6,398 bases of DNA from positions 1 to 6,398 of the forward strand of contig CALGOO010000086.1 of the NCBI GenBank assembly GCA_937960715.1, in the 5' to 3' direction. The notes under the pieces were generated by a model. That model made no database searches. It was not told the origin of the DNA and saw only the letters and a program-made list of their open reading frames with translations. Below are positions 5,811 through 6,398 of this stretch, piece by piece. Numbering within the stretch: the stretch's first letter is position 1; each line of letters opens with the position of its first letter. The DNA comes from an uncultured Candidatus Competibacteraceae bacterium (GTDB taxonomy: Bacteria; Pseudomonadota; Gammaproteobacteria; Competibacterales; Competibacteraceae). A program made the position numbers and the translations under genes.

Positions 5811-6398
5811 TCCCCAGTCCATCGATCTCGGCCCCCTAGCCGAGGGCGCTTGGCTCCAGCTCCTGCGCCATCTCAACTGGTCCCAGAGTTTCGCCTTGGG
5901 ATTTCTGTTCGTCGCCAACCCGCGCTTGGCCGACGCTTTGCGCTGGCGGCTGGAGCGCGCCTATCAGGGTCGGGTCTCCAAACTGGAAACCCTGCAACCA
6001 GCTTCGCCCACCGCCGCCCTCGATGACATCCTGCGCCGGGTGCGGGAATCGCCGGCCCTGCTCGACGAGATGGCCGCGCCGCTCTGGATCGAGCTGCACC
6101 AACATGCCGGCGACGAGGCTTGGGACCGGGCGCGCACGCTGGTTCTCGCTCGCCTGAACGATCATCGGGAGTTGCTGCGCCGGCGATTGGGGCGGCCCCT
6201 GATTTTGATCTTGCCGCAAGGCTGGCAAGCGCAGGCGCGACAACTCGCGCCCGATCTCTGGTTCATCCGCGATTTCAGCCTGGAAGTCGCGGCGGTGATA
6301 ACTTCCATTGCCGACCAATCCCCACAGCTTGAAAAGAGTCCTGTCATTGAGAGCGGCTATCCGTCACGCTTTTCCGATGACTCCTTGGTCAATGAATG
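5803..6398 (+). CDS. Partner of the ATPase with NTPase-like module lacking Walker A (3' end outside window)
   Basis: This frame is open from after a stop at 5788-5790 to the window edge. The only early start is TTG 5803, which overlaps the ATPase stop (TTGATTGA), so translational coupling is likely; the next ATG is at 6070, deep inside the conserved-looking region. The 198 visible residues include LRHLNWSQSFALGFLFVANPRLADAL (about 21-46), the segment LLDEMAAPLWIELH (86-99), a helix LVLARLNDHRELLRRRL, and LILILPQGWQ...APDLWFIRDF. The last pattern resembles the 'RPLVL.LP...APDLW..R' region of N-terminal modules in STAND-associated and TPR proteins as I remember them. A phosphate-binding loop (GxxxxGK[ST]) is absent, so the module is probably inactive in ATP hydrolysis. 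After about residue 166 the sequence becomes linker-like (QSPQLEKSPVIESGYPSRF), and a further C-terminal domain, possibly the effector or a TPR array, lies outside. Function is not established. Confidence 0.75.
   Translation, partial: MIDPQSIDLGPLAEGAWLQLLRHLNWSQSFALGFLFVANPRLADALRWRLERAYQGRVSKLETLQPASPTAALDDILRRVRESPALLDEMAAPLWIELHQHAGDEAWDRARTLVLARLNDHRELLRRRLGRPLILILPQGWQAQARQLAPDLWFIRDFSLEVAAVITSIADQSPQLEKSPVIESGYPSRFSDDSLVNE

Noticed and set aside
5827..5844. Hairpin CTCGGC-N6-GCCGAG as an intrinsic terminator after the ATPase gene
   Set aside because: It has no downstream T-run and lies within the coding sequence of the next, coupled gene.

Overview
The window is a densely coded, GC-rich (roughly 60%) bacterial accessory region. 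It holds four genes on the minus strand and two on the plus strand, which diverge from a 223-bp intergenic region at 4301-4523. Strong GGAGG-type ribosome binding sites, overlapping gene ends, an Lgt/Lol-type lipoprotein and a DUF2887 nuclease suggest a Gram-negative host. A gammaproteobacterium is my best guess, but this is inference from style and gene families, because the window has no taxonomic marker. Both ends cut through genes.

Minus-strand operon (4300 down to beyond 1). (1) A membrane-anchored, periplasmic solute-binding protein of 374 aa. (2) After 15 bp, a 550-aa lipoprotein that fuses a related solute-binding domain to a von Willebrand A domain with an intact MIDAS. (3) Overlapping it by ATGA, a 269-aa protein with two membrane segments that resembles XpaC (the '5-bromo-4-chloroindolyl phosphate hydrolysis' family). 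(4) Overlapping by 14 bp, a DUF2887 / Rpn-like PD-(D/E)XK nuclease, cut by the left edge inside an EGRQ repeat. No ABC permease or transport ATPase is present, so the two binding proteins look like sensors or scaffolds rather than a transporter. XpaC proteins are classically linked to TelA ('toxic anion resistance') proteins. No TelA is in the window; it may lie beyond the left edge, or the nuclease gene may occupy its usual place.

Plus-strand operon (4524 to beyond 6398). (5) A 428-aa AAA/STAND-like P-loop ATPase with clear Walker A and B motifs and a C-terminal winged-helix-like tail. (6) Overlapping its stop codon, a second ORF that starts at TTG and runs off the right edge. Its visible 198 codons look like the NTPase-like N-terminal module of STAND-associated proteins but show no Walker A motif, and its C-terminal domain is outside the window. 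An active ATPase paired with an apparently degenerate NTPase-like partner resembles regulatory or conflict (defence-like) systems.

Taken together, the locus may be a two-armed stress or conflict system: an envelope arm (solute-binding protein, solute-binding/vWA lipoprotein, XpaC) and a cytoplasmic NTPase arm, facing each other across a shared promoter region. Joint function is inferred only from adjacency and divergence.
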